Assembly (NCBI RefSeq): GCF_003751305.1
Contig: NZ_RJKV01000004.1
Span: forward strand, 173,760 to 237,759
Length of the DNA: 64,000 bases
Direction: 5' to 3'
From: Stenotrophomonas rhizophila
GTDB lineage: Bacteria; Pseudomonadota; Gammaproteobacteria; Xanthomonadales; Xanthomonadaceae
Below the pieces are notes generated by a model. It made no database searches, was not told where the DNA came from, and was given only the letters and a program-made list of their open reading frames with translations. The translations under genes and the position numbers were made by a program. Below are positions 7,760 to 17,100 of this stretch, piece by piece; position 1 is the first letter of the stretch, and each line of letters starts with the position of its first letter.

Positions 7760-9127
7760 TCAGCCGCCCCGCAGGGACGTCAGTGATTCGGCCTGCAGCC
7801 GCGCGTAGATCGCGAACTCGTCCTCCACCGTCATGCCCAACGCCTGCTCGAAAGCATCGCGGTTGGCATGTGCGGCGTAGGCACGCTGTTCGTCGCCGCC
7901 GAGGTTGGACTGGAAGATGCCCGCGGCGCTGACCGGCAGGAAATCCTCGTAGACGATCGGGTCGGCACTGGCCAGACCGGCGGCGATCAGCGCTTCGGCC
8001 GGCAGATCACCCACCGCACCCGGGTTGGCACGACCAGCGTCGGTCAGGGCGTAGCGGTAGTACCCCAGGCCCTCGCGGCGCAGGGTGTCGTGGTCGTCCG
8101 GGAAGGCGGTGAATGCCTCGGCCAGGCGGGTCGGGTAATCCTGGCCGGTGCTGCCGGCGCCACCGCTGTCGCGCGCCTGCGCAAGCAACTGGTCATACAG
8201 CGCGCGGCCCTTGGGCGTCAGCGCGAGGCCCCGCTGTTCGATCTCGCCGAAGCGCGCGGTGTGCGTGCCGGGATCGCCAGCATCCCCTGACGGGAAGTGC
8301 ACGCTTTCTTCCAGCGCCTTGAAGCTGGTCTGGCGCAGCAGGATCGGGCAGCGGCGCGGTGGTGGGCCTTCGATCACGGCCTTGGCGTCGATGCCACGGG
8401 CCAGCATGCCGTCCTGCGCGGCGTCGATGTCCAGCGTGCGCGGGGTCAGGTGATTGATGTGCGGGCCGCGGAAGCTGACCACATCGGCGATCAGCCGGTG
8501 CGCGTCATGCAGCGCGTGATAGGTATCCAGCGATACCGTAGCGTCGCCATGCCAACGGAACGTCTCCAGCGCCTCGATGACGAAGCGGCGCGCATCGGCT
8601 TCGTCGAGGCCGCCGTCGCGTTCGGCCTGCGCGATCAAGGCCAGCGCGGTGTCGGTGAAGATCCGGCGCTCGGCAAGAATGGCAGCGGACTGCTCGCGCA
8701 GCGCGGCGTTCTCGATCAGCTCCAGCCGCAGCAGCGAGGTGAACACGCGGAATGGATTGCGCGCCAGCGCCTGCGCGGTGCGCGGACGGAAGGCGGTGGA
8801 ATGCACCGGCACGCCGGCCACCGAGAGGTCGTAGTAGCCGATCGGGTACATGCCCATCAGCGCGAACAGGCGGCCCAGCGTGGCCAGTTCTTCGGCCGTG
8901 CCGACCCGGATCGCACCGTGGCGTTCCTGGTCCAGCCTGGCGCGCTCGTCAGTGCGGTCCAACTGCTCGGCCAGCGCCGGATGGGCGGTCAGCACGGCAT
9001 CGTTGATCTCGGCCACCAGGTCGACCAGCGTGCCGTACAGCGGCACCTCGGTGCGGTACATGGTGGACATCGCCTGGGCGAACAGGCTGCGGATATCGTC
9101 GGGTGAAACGAAACGGTCGGTGCTCAT
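7760..9127 (-). CDS. hglS: 2-oxoadipate dioxygenase/decarboxylase (HglS/YdcJ, DUF1338)
   Basis: A 455-residue VOC-fold Fe(II) enzyme. HglS converts 2-oxoadipate to D-2-hydroxyglutarate, releasing CO2, in the D-lysine branch of lysine breakdown. The metal and substrate residues known for the Pseudomonas putida enzyme are in place: His70, Arg74 (ERHGAIR), His226 (PHINHLTPR) and a glutamate at 295 (ARFGEIEQRG; Glu294 in P. putida). The C-terminal YEDFLPVSAAGIFQSNLG block is also a family hallmark. No other lysine-catabolic gene is adjacent, so partner enzymes must lie elsewhere. The cytoplasmic location follows from the absence of a leader. Confidence 0.9.
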   Translation of the reverse strand: MSTDRFVSPDDIRSLFAQAMSTMYRTEVPLYGTLVDLVAEINDAVLTAHPALAEQLDRTDERARLDQERHGAIRVGTAEELATLGRLFALMGMYPIGYYDLSVAGVPVHSTAFRPRTAQALARNPFRVFTSLLRLELIENAALREQSAAILAERRIFTDTALALIAQAERDGGLDEADARRFVIEALETFRWHGDATVSLDTYHALHDAHRLIADVVSFRGPHINHLTPRTLDIDAAQDGMLARGIDAKAVIEGPPPRRCPILLRQTSFKALEESVHFPSGDAGDPGTHTARFGEIEQRGLALTPKGRALYDQLLAQARDSGGAGSTGQDYPTRLAEAFTAFPDDHDTLRREGLGYYRYALTDAGRANPGAVGDLPAEALIAAGLASADPIVYEDFLPVSAAGIFQSNLGGDEQRAYAAHANRDAFEQALGMTVEDEFAIYARLQAESLTSLRGG

Positions 9128-9226
9128 GACGTACTCGGCAACGGATCACGGGGGAAGGTGCAGCAAGCGCTGCATTGTCGCCGAGGGCAGGGGTTACCGC
9201 GATCTGCACAGCAACAAAGAAGTCCC

Positions 9227-9772
9227 TCAGCGCGCGGGCGACGTGGGACTGCTCGCCGCGCGCTGGCGCTGCTCGCGGTTGCCGAGCTGGCGCTGCAACG
9301 TCGCGTCCAGCGTCACCGGGCGGTCCCAGTGGTCATGGCTGGCGACGATGGCGTGGCGCAAGGCGCGCCAGTGCAGATTGGTCGGCGTGACCGGCAGCTG
9401 GGCCACTACCGCTTCCCAGCGTTTGGCCTCACCGTCCTCCGGTACCGTGCGCGACCACGTCTGCACGCTCTCGCGGCAGGAACGTTCGATCACATGCGCC
9501 CAGAAGCAGGCGAAGTAGATGTCGCCGGCCTGCCAGCCGTGGGTGTGCATCAACGCAGCGATGTAGCCGCGCGAGACGCCGGCATAGCGCGAGACTTCAT
9601 CCAGAAAGCTGTCCGGGTAGCGCTCGGCGTAATGGTTGATGTCCTGCAACTGGGTGTCGACCCAGGCATCGCCGGTGTCCACCACGTAGGCGGCGGATTT
9701 CTCCGGGGTCTGCTCGGCCGTGGCTGCCCAGGGCAGCATCAGCAGCAGCGCGAGCAGGCCGGCACGCATCAT
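9227..9772 (-). CDS. Hypothetical secreted protein
   Basis: A 181-residue protein with a signal peptide (MMRAGLLALLLMLPWAATAEQ). The mature part is helical and rich in Trp, His and acidic residues, with stretches DAWVDTQLQDINHYAERYPDSF and GDIYFACFWAHVIERSC. There are two cysteines. No domain recognised. The start overlaps the last four bases of the upstream HAD phosphatase gene, which indicates translational coupling. A periplasmic role is inferred from the leader only. Confidence 0.8.
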   Translation of the reverse strand: MMRAGLLALLLMLPWAATAEQTPEKSAAYVVDTGDAWVDTQLQDINHYAERYPDSFLDEVSRYAGVSRGYIAALMHTHGWQAGDIYFACFWAHVIERSCRESVQTWSRTVPEDGEAKRWEAVVAQLPVTPTNLHWRALRHAIVASHDHWDRPVTLDATLQRQLGNREQRQRAASSPTSPAR

Positions 9773-10521
9773 CCGGCCTGTGCGGCCTTGGCTTCGATGG
9801 TCCGCAGGGCCTGCGGCCAGTCGAAGGCGGTCGGTGCGTCGACCATGCGCGGTTCGTCGTCGGCCACGCCGTGCTGGGTCTCGTGCGCCCAGGTCACTGC
9901 GTACGGGGTGTGGATACCCCAGCCACCGAGGGTGATCACCGGCTCGATATCCGAGCGCAGCGAATTGCCGACCATCACGAAGCGCTTGATCGGCAGATCG
10001 AACTCTTCCAGCACGCGGGCATAGGTTTCCGGGTCTTTCTCGGAGACGATCTCGATGCGCGGGAACAGGTCGCGCAGGTTGGCCACCTTGATCTTGGCCT
10101 CCTGATGGAACAGGTCGCCCTTGGTGATCAGCACAACCGGGTAGTCGCGGGCGATCTCGGTGACCGACTCACGCACACCGTCGATCAGCTCGACCGGGTG
10201 GCGCAGGGTGTCGTGGCCGATGTCCAGCATCTGCTGCAGATCGCGGGCGCTGATGGTCTGGTTGGTGATCTCGATGGCGGCTTCCACCATCGACAGGGTC
10301 ATGCCCTTCACGCCATAGCCGAACACGCCGAGGTTGCGCTGCTGCACTTCCAGCAGGTGGCGCGCGGTCTGTGTGTCGTGCACGTCGATGTAGCGCGACA
10401 GGATATCCAGGTAGTCCTGCTCGGCCTTGCGGTAGAAATCCTCGCTCTTCCACAGCGTGTCATCACCGTCAAAACCAACCAGGCCGATAGCGCCTTGCGG
10501 CGTGGGCAGGGAAGTCATCAT
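9769..10521 (-). CDS. HAD-superfamily hydrolase
   Basis: A 250-residue haloacid dehalogenase-fold hydrolase, probably a small-molecule phosphatase. Motif I is FDGDDTLW with the nucleophile Asp18 and acid/base Asp20. Motif II is the Thr in VVLITKGD. Motif III/IV is the FVMVGNSLRSDI segment with its Lys/Asp neighbours. A helical cap lies between motif I and II (about residues 30-110). The start at 10521 (ATGATG) is preferred over an in-frame ATG 36 bases upstream, because the shorter form begins at the normal distance from motif I. The gene overlaps the downstream secreted-protein gene by 4 bp. Substrate unknown. Confidence 0.88.
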   Translation of the reverse strand: MMTSLPTPQGAIGLVGFDGDDTLWKSEDFYRKAEQDYLDILSRYIDVHDTQTARHLLEVQQRNLGVFGYGVKGMTLSMVEAAIEITNQTISARDLQQMLDIGHDTLRHPVELIDGVRESVTEIARDYPVVLITKGDLFHQEAKIKVANLRDLFPRIEIVSEKDPETYARVLEEFDLPIKRFVMVGNSLRSDIEPVITLGGWGIHTPYAVTWAHETQHGVADDEPRMVDAPTAFDWPQALRTIEAKAAQAG

Positions 10522-10571
10522 CGGCCAAGGATACCAACAGCGGCCCAGCGGCCCCACCCCGGCGGCCCATA

Positions 10572-10600
10572 AAGAAAGGGCGGCCGAAGCCGCCCTTTCC
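10572..10600 (-). terminator. Rho-independent terminator after the EF-hand gene
   Basis: AAAGGGCGGC / GCCGCCCTTT stem with a 4-base loop, followed on the minus strand by TTTCTTTAT. It is placed 30 bp after the stop codon of the EF-hand gene. Confidence 0.75.
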
Positions 10601-10630
10601 CCCTCACTGCGCTACCGGTGTCCCCGGTCC

Positions 10631-11047
10631 TTACTTGCTCTGCTGGGCGCCGTTGCCGGCCGGCTTGCCCTGCTGTGCGGCGACGTACGCCTTGTATTCG
10701 TCCGGCGAGAGCTCGCCGTCCTTGTTGGTGTCGGCCTGGTCGAACACCTGGGCAAGGCCCGCGTTCACCTGTGCCTCGGCCTTGCTGATGGTGCCGTTGC
10801 CGTCGGTATCGACGCTGGCCCACGTCTGGCCACCGCCACCACCGGCCTGCGCGGAGGCCTGTGCTGCGGCGTTGGCAGCGGTATCTGCTGCGTCGCCCGC
10901 CTGCGCTGCCGCCTGCTGTGCCTGAGCGGCCTGATTCTGCGCCTGCGCGGCACTCTGCTGTGCCGACTGGGCCATCGCCGGAATGGCCAGCACACTGCCT
11001 GCGGCGACGATCAGGGCGATCAGGGGCTTGCGGTTGCGAATAGTCAT
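10631..11047 (-). CDS. EF-hand domain secreted protein
   Basis: A 138-residue protein. The signal peptide (MTIRNRKPLIALIVAAGSVLAIPAMAQ) is followed by a low-complexity Ala/Gln segment of about 40 residues, predicted to be an extended helix. Then come a Gly run and two EF-hand calcium loops: DTDGNGTISKAE and DTNKDGELSPDE, each with the expected Asp/Asn ligands and Glu at position 12. The start at 11047 is fixed by GGAGACCACCCC just upstream; a longer in-frame extension to 11152 is not signal-like. It is exported and may bind calcium. Partner unknown. Confidence 0.88.
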   Translation of the reverse strand: MTIRNRKPLIALIVAAGSVLAIPAMAQSAQQSAAQAQNQAAQAQQAAAQAGDAADTAANAAAQASAQAGGGGGQTWASVDTDGNGTISKAEAQVNAGLAQVFDQADTNKDGELSPDEYKAYVAAQQGKPAGNGAQQSK

Positions 11048-11266
11048 TGGGGTGGTCTCCTTGGTAGGTATTGCGCGGCCTGTTGTTTCCGCACGGCCCC
11101 ACACTGCCACCCCGTTTGTGAATCGATATTGCCCCTCGACCGCGCTGCGCACGCGGCCTTAACCACCTGCGCGAACGCGTGCATTACCGCAGTGGTTAGC
11201 CACAGGTGAGCAGTTGGTAACACGCCCATTCATTGGCCCCGGATTTAACCGGATGCGAACGCAATC

Positions 11267-11644
11267 TCACGCGGTGTTGCTGTTTTTTTTGCCTGAGCGG
11301 GAACTGAACAAAAGCCACCCCAGTGCAACACCGCCGATCGCACCGGCCACCTCGAGCACTACGCGCGAGCCGAGCTCGTTCGGATCATGGATACCGGCCA
11401 GGAACAACCGCGCATACAGCGGCGACTCGAGCCGCATCATGCCCATATAGAAGAGATTCCACGCATCGATGCCGGCCGAGGCCACCACCGCGATCACGCA
11501 GGCCCAGCCGATCGCATGGCCGTCGGTCCAGCCTGCCCAGCGACACAGGCGATGCCACAGCGCATACACCAGCAGCCCGACCAACAGCGCGATCAGCCCT
11601 GCCTCCATCGTTCCCAGCAATCCAAAGTGCAGCGGCAGGTTCAT
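11267..11644 (-). CDS. Small hypothetical membrane protein
   Basis: 125 residues with three hydrophobic helices: about residues 13-30, 45-60 and 98-113. A conserved-looking loop FYMGMMRLESPLYARLFLAGIHDPNELG separates helices 2 and 3, and the tail is basic (SRSGKKNSN). No family recognised. It lies 43 bp after the VanX-type dipeptidase gene on the same strand and may be the last gene of that transcript. A run of eight T in its 3' end (11281-11288 on the plus strand) is unusual for this GC-rich region. Confidence 0.7.
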   Translation of the reverse strand: MNLPLHFGLLGTMEAGLIALLVGLLVYALWHRLCRWAGWTDGHAIGWACVIAVVASAGIDAWNLFYMGMMRLESPLYARLFLAGIHDPNELGSRVVLEVAGAIGGVALGWLLFSSRSGKKNSNTA

Positions 11645-11687
11645 CGTGGTCCGATCCGGCGGTCAGCGCACAGTGTAGCGGTGCGCC

Positions 11688-12425
11688 TCAGCGGACCGGC
11701 ACGTCGTAGGCGGTGGTCGGCGCCGGCTCGGGCTGCAGGGTGAAATGCCACCACTCCATCGGGTAGTTGGCAAAGCCATGCCGTGCCATCGCCTGGCGCA
11801 GGTGCTGGCGGTGGCTGCGCTGGGCCTCGCTGATCTCCGGCGCATCGGTATGCGCGCGCGGGCCGAAGAAATCGAAGTCAGTGCCCATGTCCACGGGCGC
11901 GCAGGGGCCGTCGCGGCAATCGAGCAGGGTCAGATCGACCGTCGCAGCCCGGCTGTGGCCGGAGGTCTCGGCGATGTAGTCGCCGAGCAGGGCCGGCTTG
12001 TCGATGTCCGGGTACTGCAGGGCCTTGCGCGACTGCTCCTTGGGATCACGCGCCCAGGCGACGAAGGCCGTCACCGCGTGAGCCGGGCGGTAGCAATCGT
12101 AGAGACGCAGCGCGTAGCCCTCTGCCCGCAGGTCGGCCTCCACCTGTGCGAGTGCGGTCGCCACCGGGGCGAGCAGATAGCATTTGGGCGCGTCATAGCC
12201 GGGCACGCGCTGGCCGGTGAAGTTGTCGGGGCCGGCGTAGCGGATGTCCTGTTCGATCGCCGGTGTCAGCGTGCGGATGTCGACCAGTCCGGCCTCGGCC
12301 ATGTCGCGGGCGGGCGAGATCGTCACCGCTGGCGCTGCCGCGTGGGCACTGCCGGCCAGCAGTGCCAGCAGCAGCGCGCTACGGGCAATCGCCGGTGCGG
12401 GTGAAGTGCAGGTCCTGGTAGTCAT
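11688..12425 (-). CDS. D-alanyl-D-alanine dipeptidase, VanX/DdpX type (peptidase M15D)
   Basis: A 245-residue zinc dipeptidase that hydrolyses D-Ala-D-Ala. A signal peptide (about residues 12-30) places it in the periplasm. The zinc site follows the VanX pattern: His157 and Asp164 in SGHSRAATVD, His227 in EWWHF, and the catalytic base Glu224. An arginine (Arg113, DCYRP) lies where VanX-type enzymes stabilise the transition state. Its ATG lies 47 bp inside the end of the upstream serine hydrolase gene, so the two are surely co-expressed. In this setting the enzyme most likely recovers D-Ala from peptidoglycan fragments rather than giving vancomycin resistance. The Xanthomonas and Salmonella relative is called PcgL. 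Confidence 0.92.
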   Translation of the reverse strand: MTTRTCTSPAPAIARSALLLALLAGSAHAAAPAVTISPARDMAEAGLVDIRTLTPAIEQDIRYAGPDNFTGQRVPGYDAPKCYLLAPVATALAQVEADLRAEGYALRLYDCYRPAHAVTAFVAWARDPKEQSRKALQYPDIDKPALLGDYIAETSGHSRAATVDLTLLDCRDGPCAPVDMGTDFDFFGPRAHTDAPEISEAQRSHRQHLRQAMARHGFANYPMEWWHFTLQPEPAPTTAYDVPVR

Positions 12426-13971
12426 AACTGAAGTCGATCTCCGGATCGATCGCGGCGAAGGTCAGGGCGGGCGTCGCGCCTGGCTGCAGCTGCAACCAAG
12501 GCTCGGCATCGGCCCCGAGCGTATCCCACTGCACCAGCCAGCGCCCACCGAGCTGCATGACCTGGCCGCGCAGCAGGGGCGACTTGGCGACAGTGAAACG
12601 CAGGCGTCCCTGTTCCGGGCAGAGCAGCGCCTCGCCCAGCCACGGATCGCGATAACGGCCGTGCGCGGAGGCCGTGGTGCGAAGCGAGGCGGGTCGACGC
12701 GCGCCGGTATCCGGGCGCACCTGCCCGGCATCGCGGCGGCCGGTGCGCTCCTGGTCCAGCAGGGCCAGATAATGACTCACGTCGGCCGAGTCGTCCGGTG
12801 CGGTGTAGGTCTTCAACGCGGCCTGCATCAGCGCGGTGCGTGCATCCTCGGCGTCGCTGTTGATCAGGATCACCACACCGACCTTGCGGTCCGGCAACAG
12901 CGCGAGCGAGGAATACATCCCGGACAGCGTGCCGGTGTGGGCCACCTTCCACTGGCCGTCCATGTCCGACACGCGCCAGCCGTAGCCGTAGGCGGACACA
13001 TGTGCGTTGTCCCAGCGACGTTGGCGCTCGCCCAGCGGCATCGGCATGTGCGCGGTCCAGAGCGCGCGGCGCTGCGCCGTGCTCAGCCAACCGGGCACGA
13101 GCGCCGGATCGAGCAGCACCTGCATCCAGCGGGTCATGTCGCGCAGGCTGCAGCGGATGCCACCGGCGGCCATCGAGGTCAGATCGGTGCTGGTGTCACC
13201 ATCGGCACCGCGCACCACGTTGCGGCCGTCCTTCCACGTGTGCGGCTGGGCAACGTTGCCGACCGCCACGACCGACCACGCGCCGACCTGGCAGCGATCC
13301 ATGCCCAGCGGCGAGAAGACTTCCTCGCGCAGCAGTTGATCGTAAGGTTTGCCCCCGGCTGCGGCGGCGACTTCACCGGCGACCACGTACATCAGGTTGT
13401 CGTAGGCATAGCCGCTGCGGAAGCTGGTGACCGGCTTGAGGTGGGCCAGCCCGGCGATGATGTCCTGGCGGGTGAAGCGGTTCGGCTCGGGCCACAGCAT
13501 CAGATCGCCCGCGCCCAGGCCCAGGCCGCTGTTGTGGATCAGCAGATCGCGGACCTGCATCTGCTGGGTGACCCACGGGTCATGCATGCGGAACTGCGGC
13601 AGGTACGTGATGACTGGATCGTCCCAGCGCAGGAGACCGCGGTCGACCAGCCGGGCGAGCAGCGCGGCGGTCATCGCCTTGCTGTTGGAGGCGATCTTGA
13701 ACAGGGTATCCGGGTTGATGGCCTCGCCCTGCCCGGCGCGGCGCTCGCCGCGGGTGCCGATGAAGACGGGATTGCCATCGTCGACGACGGCCATGGCGAT
13801 GCCCGGCAGGTGTTCGTGGGCGACCGTCTGATCGAGCAGGCGGTTGAAGGTGTCGGTGGGCTCGGCTGCCCGTGCGCTGGACGCGATGGCCAGGGTGCAG
13901 GACAGCCCAAGCGTGAGAAGGCGGGATGGGATGCGCGGTGAGGTGCGTGACGGCATGGGTTCCCTCGTCAT
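12379..13971 (-). CDS. Serine hydrolase, beta-lactamase/DD-peptidase fold
   Basis: A 530-residue exported protein of the class C beta-lactamase/D-aminopeptidase family. The catalytic set is clear: SxxK at Ser95-Lys98 (SNSK), YxN at Tyr190-Asn192 (YDN) and the HTG triad at 345-347. The signal peptide ends near ARAAE at residue 36. The last roughly 130 residues form an extra beta-rich C-terminal domain, as in D-aminopeptidase or esterase relatives. Known members act as DD-carboxypeptidases, D-amino-acid amidases or esterases; which one applies is not visible. Its neighbours (VanX-type dipeptidase, TonB receptor, murein-peptide enzymes) favour a D-aminopeptide substrate. A second in-frame Met at residue 6 is an alternative start. 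Confidence 0.88.
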   Translation of the reverse strand: MTREPMPSRTSPRIPSRLLTLGLSCTLAIASSARAAEPTDTFNRLLDQTVAHEHLPGIAMAVVDDGNPVFIGTRGERRAGQGEAINPDTLFKIASNSKAMTAALLARLVDRGLLRWDDPVITYLPQFRMHDPWVTQQMQVRDLLIHNSGLGLGAGDLMLWPEPNRFTRQDIIAGLAHLKPVTSFRSGYAYDNLMYVVAGEVAAAAGGKPYDQLLREEVFSPLGMDRCQVGAWSVVAVGNVAQPHTWKDGRNVVRGADGDTSTDLTSMAAGGIRCSLRDMTRWMQVLLDPALVPGWLSTAQRRALWTAHMPMPLGERQRRWDNAHVSAYGYGWRVSDMDGQWKVAHTGTLSGMYSSLALLPDRKVGVVILINSDAEDARTALMQAALKTYTAPDDSADVSHYLALLDQERTGRRDAGQVRPDTGARRPASLRTTASAHGRYRDPWLGEALLCPEQGRLRFTVAKSPLLRGQVMQLGGRWLVQWDTLGADAEPWLQLQPGATPALTFAAIDPEIDFSYDYQDLHFTRTGDCP

Positions 13972-14010
13972 GACCGGAGGGCGTGCTTCGTTGGCCGCCG
14001 GTTTAAAGCT

Positions 14011-14035
14011 GTACCGACCAACGGTCGGTACCTAC
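14011..14035. repeat. Palindromic repeat, GGTACCGACC type
   Basis: Same unit as at 7549-7575 (GTACCGACC, AAC loop, GGTCGGTACCTACC). It lies between the TonB receptor and the serine hydrolase. Confidence 0.75.
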
Positions 14036-14102
14036 CGGATGGCGGTGGAGACAGGTGCCATTCCGCGGTCGGTTGCGCGCGTGCACGCGGCATGGCGGTG
14101 AA

Positions 14103-14133
14103 GGCAGGTGCCGACTCATCGTCGGCACCTGCC
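14103..14133. repeat. 13-bp-stem palindrome after the TonB receptor gene
   Basis: GGCAGGTGCCGAC (14103-14115) and GTCGGCACCTGCC (14121-14133) form a perfect stem with a 5-base loop, 15 bp after the receptor stop codon. It could attenuate or stabilise the mRNA. It lacks a T run, so it is probably not an intrinsic terminator. Confidence 0.75.
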
Positions 14134-14147
14134 ACGTGCGGACCGGA

Positions 14148-17100
14148 TCAGAAGTTCCAGGTCACCATCAGCTGCGTGTAACGCGGTGCCTGCCAGCGGG
14201 TGCCGGTGTTGAAGGTGTTCTCACGCACCTGGCCCGGCTGGGCTTCATAACGCTGGTGCACGTTGATGACGGTCTGGTTGTTGAACAGGTTGTAGACCGA
14301 CAGGCGCGCGCTCAGGTCGATGCCCTCCACCGGCAGCCGCCAGGTGACGTTGGCGCCCATGGTCCAGGTCCACGGCAGGCGACCGAAGGCGCCGCGCGGG
14401 CTGTACTCGAACTGGCGCTGGTTGTACGCACCCGAGCAGTTGGCCACGCACAGCCAGCCGGTACCGCCGCCACTGCCTTCACTGGAGGTGCTGCCGCCGG
14501 CCACGGTGTCGTTGGGCCACATCACGCCGAAGGCGGTGATCGGGCCACCGGACACCACCTGCAGCGTGGTGCCGAACGACCACTGCTCGTTCAGCGCGTA
14601 GGCGGCGCGGAACTTGAACTGATGGCGGAAGTCGTTGAACAACGGGCCATAGCGCTGGTTGTTGGACGGATGATCCCAGTGCTGGACCATGCCGGTGTCG
14701 CCGTAGTTGGTATCCGAATTGACCGGACCTTCGAAGTTGCCATCGCTGCGCGACCAGAGGTAGGACGCGTTGAACAGCCACTTCTCATCCCACGCGCGGT
14801 CGATCTGGAATTCCAGCGCCTTGTAGGTGCGCTTGGGCTTGGAATAGCCCACCACCTCCAGACTGCCTCCCTTGCGGTAGCCATCCTTGGCGGTGTCGAT
14901 GGTGATCCAGCCCTCGGTGGTGCAGCCGATGCTGGAGTCGCCCCAGATCGTCAGGCTCTCGCCCGGGTTGGCGATCGGCCACAGGGTGGTGCCCGTCGGG
15001 CCGCACGGGGTGTGGTTGATGCGCATGTCATCCAGCGCGCGGTCCATCTTGCGGTAGGTCGCGTTGACGCCCCACGACCAGGCCTGGTTGATCATGGTCT
15101 GGAAACCGAGGATGTACTCGTCCTGGTAGACCGCCTTCAGGTCCTTGTCCACACTCTGGCGCAGGTCGGCCGCGCCGGTGTTCATGCGGGTATCGACCGG
15201 GCCGATCTGCTGGCCGATGACCGGGGCCATGTACGGCGCGCCGGTGACCGGGTTGGCCTGCTGCTGCCAGCCGTTGAGCACGTAGTAGGAGTACTCGTCG
15301 GTAAGGCCGCCGGCGAAGTTGACGTTGATGTTGTTGGTCACCGGCAGGTAATAGCGGCCGGCGTTGCCGAACAGCTTGGTGCTGCCGTCGCCCTTCATGT
15401 CCCACGAGAAGCCGAAGCGCGGCGCGATCAGGTCGTCCATCTTGATGAAGGCGTCGCCATCGGCGGTGCGGTTCTCGAAGCGGTCCCAGCGCACGCCGAG
15501 GTTCAACATCAGGTTCGGGGTGATGTTCCAGATGTCTTCCAGGTAGAACGCGTTGGCTTCCGTCTCGAAGGTGCCGCCGGACACGCGGTTGCGTGCGCGC
15601 AGCATCTCGGTCACACCGGCCGGCACATAGGCGTTGGCGCCATCCCACACTTCATCGCCGGGCCGGGCGACGTAGGCGGTGTAGCTGAGCTGGGTCGGCC
15701 CCGGGTAACGCGTGGACTGCTCGGTGGTCATCAGCTCGCGGTCAACACCGAAGCGCAGCAGGTGCGTGCCCAGCTGCCATTCGAAGTCCAACCGCGCGAC
15801 TTCACGCGTGTCGTCGCGTTCGGCAACGGCGGCGCCGGTGGGGTGGCAGCCCGGGCGCAGGCCGTTGAGCTTGCCCAGACGTGACGCGTAGCTGGCATCG
15901 GTGAATACCGGGCTGCACGCTTCATCCAGCGAGGAGTTGGTGAAGGCGCGCTGGTTGTTTTCGCCGACCATGGCACGCGCGGTGAAGTTCTCGCCGAAGT
16001 GACCGGTATAGGTCGCCGACCAGTTCTTGCCACCGGTCTCGGTGACCGAATCGCCGCCCCACGCACCGATCTGATCGTCATCCCAATCGTAGTTGTACGA
16101 GCCGTTGGTGATCTCGCCCTCATCGGAGAACGCCAGCAGCGCCAGGCTGTGGTTGTCGTTGATGTTCCAATCCAGCTTGGCGCCCCAGAAGCCGTTGTCG
16201 CTCTTGTTCTTGAACCAGGTCAGCGCATCGGAGGACGTGTTGTGGCCGGTGTCGTCGCGATCTTCATACATCGCGAACAGGAACAGCTTGTCCTTGATGA
16301 TCGGCCCGGAACCCCAGACGTTGGTCTTCAGGAACGAGCTGTTGTCGCGGCTGGCATAGGAATGCGGCGTGCCGTCGCGGTGGAAGTGATCACGCGGGCT
16401 GGAGCGCAGCGCGCTCGGTTCGGCAGTGACTTCCACGCCCCCCTGGAACTCGTTGGTGCCCGAGCGTGTCACCGCGTTGATCACGCCGCCGGTGGAGCGC
16501 CCGAATTCGACCGAGTAGCCACCGGTCTTGACCTGGAATTCGTTGAAGAAGCCGAACGGCGCGCTGGAGAAGCCACGACGGGTGTACATGTCGGTGACGT
16601 TCAGGCCGTTGATGAAGACCGCGTTCTCAGCCACCGAGGAACCGGCGAAGGACAGGCCACCGAACGAGGAATTGCCGCCGACCACGCCGGGTGCCAGCAA
16701 TGCCACCGCCGATAGATCCTGCGCCACCGGCAGGCGCGACAGCTCCTGGCGGTTGACGTTGAACGAGGTCTCGGTGGAATACACATCCACGCGGTTGACC
16801 ACGCGGGCACCGATCACCTGCAGCGCATCGAGGTTGACCACATCGCCGCTGCTGGCCAGGTTGACGGTGGTGGTGCCGCCGACCGCCACGCTCACCGCGA
16901 ACGGCTCGCCCAGCGTCTGGCCATCACGGCTGAGCTGCAGCTGGTAATCACCGACCGGCAACTGGCCCAGGCGGTAGCTGCCATCGGCACTGGCCGTGAC
17001 CGTACGGGTCAGGCCGGTGCCGTTGCTGACGACCGTCACCTGGTCACCGGCAGTCGCACGGCCGGCCACGGCACCACTGACGTTCTGTGCCGAAACGCCC

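Noticed and set aside
11688..12425. Vancomycin-resistance role for the VanX-type dipeptidase
   Set aside because: No VanH/VanA ligase is present, the protein has a signal peptide, and the bacterium is Gram-negative; a peptide-recycling role fits better.
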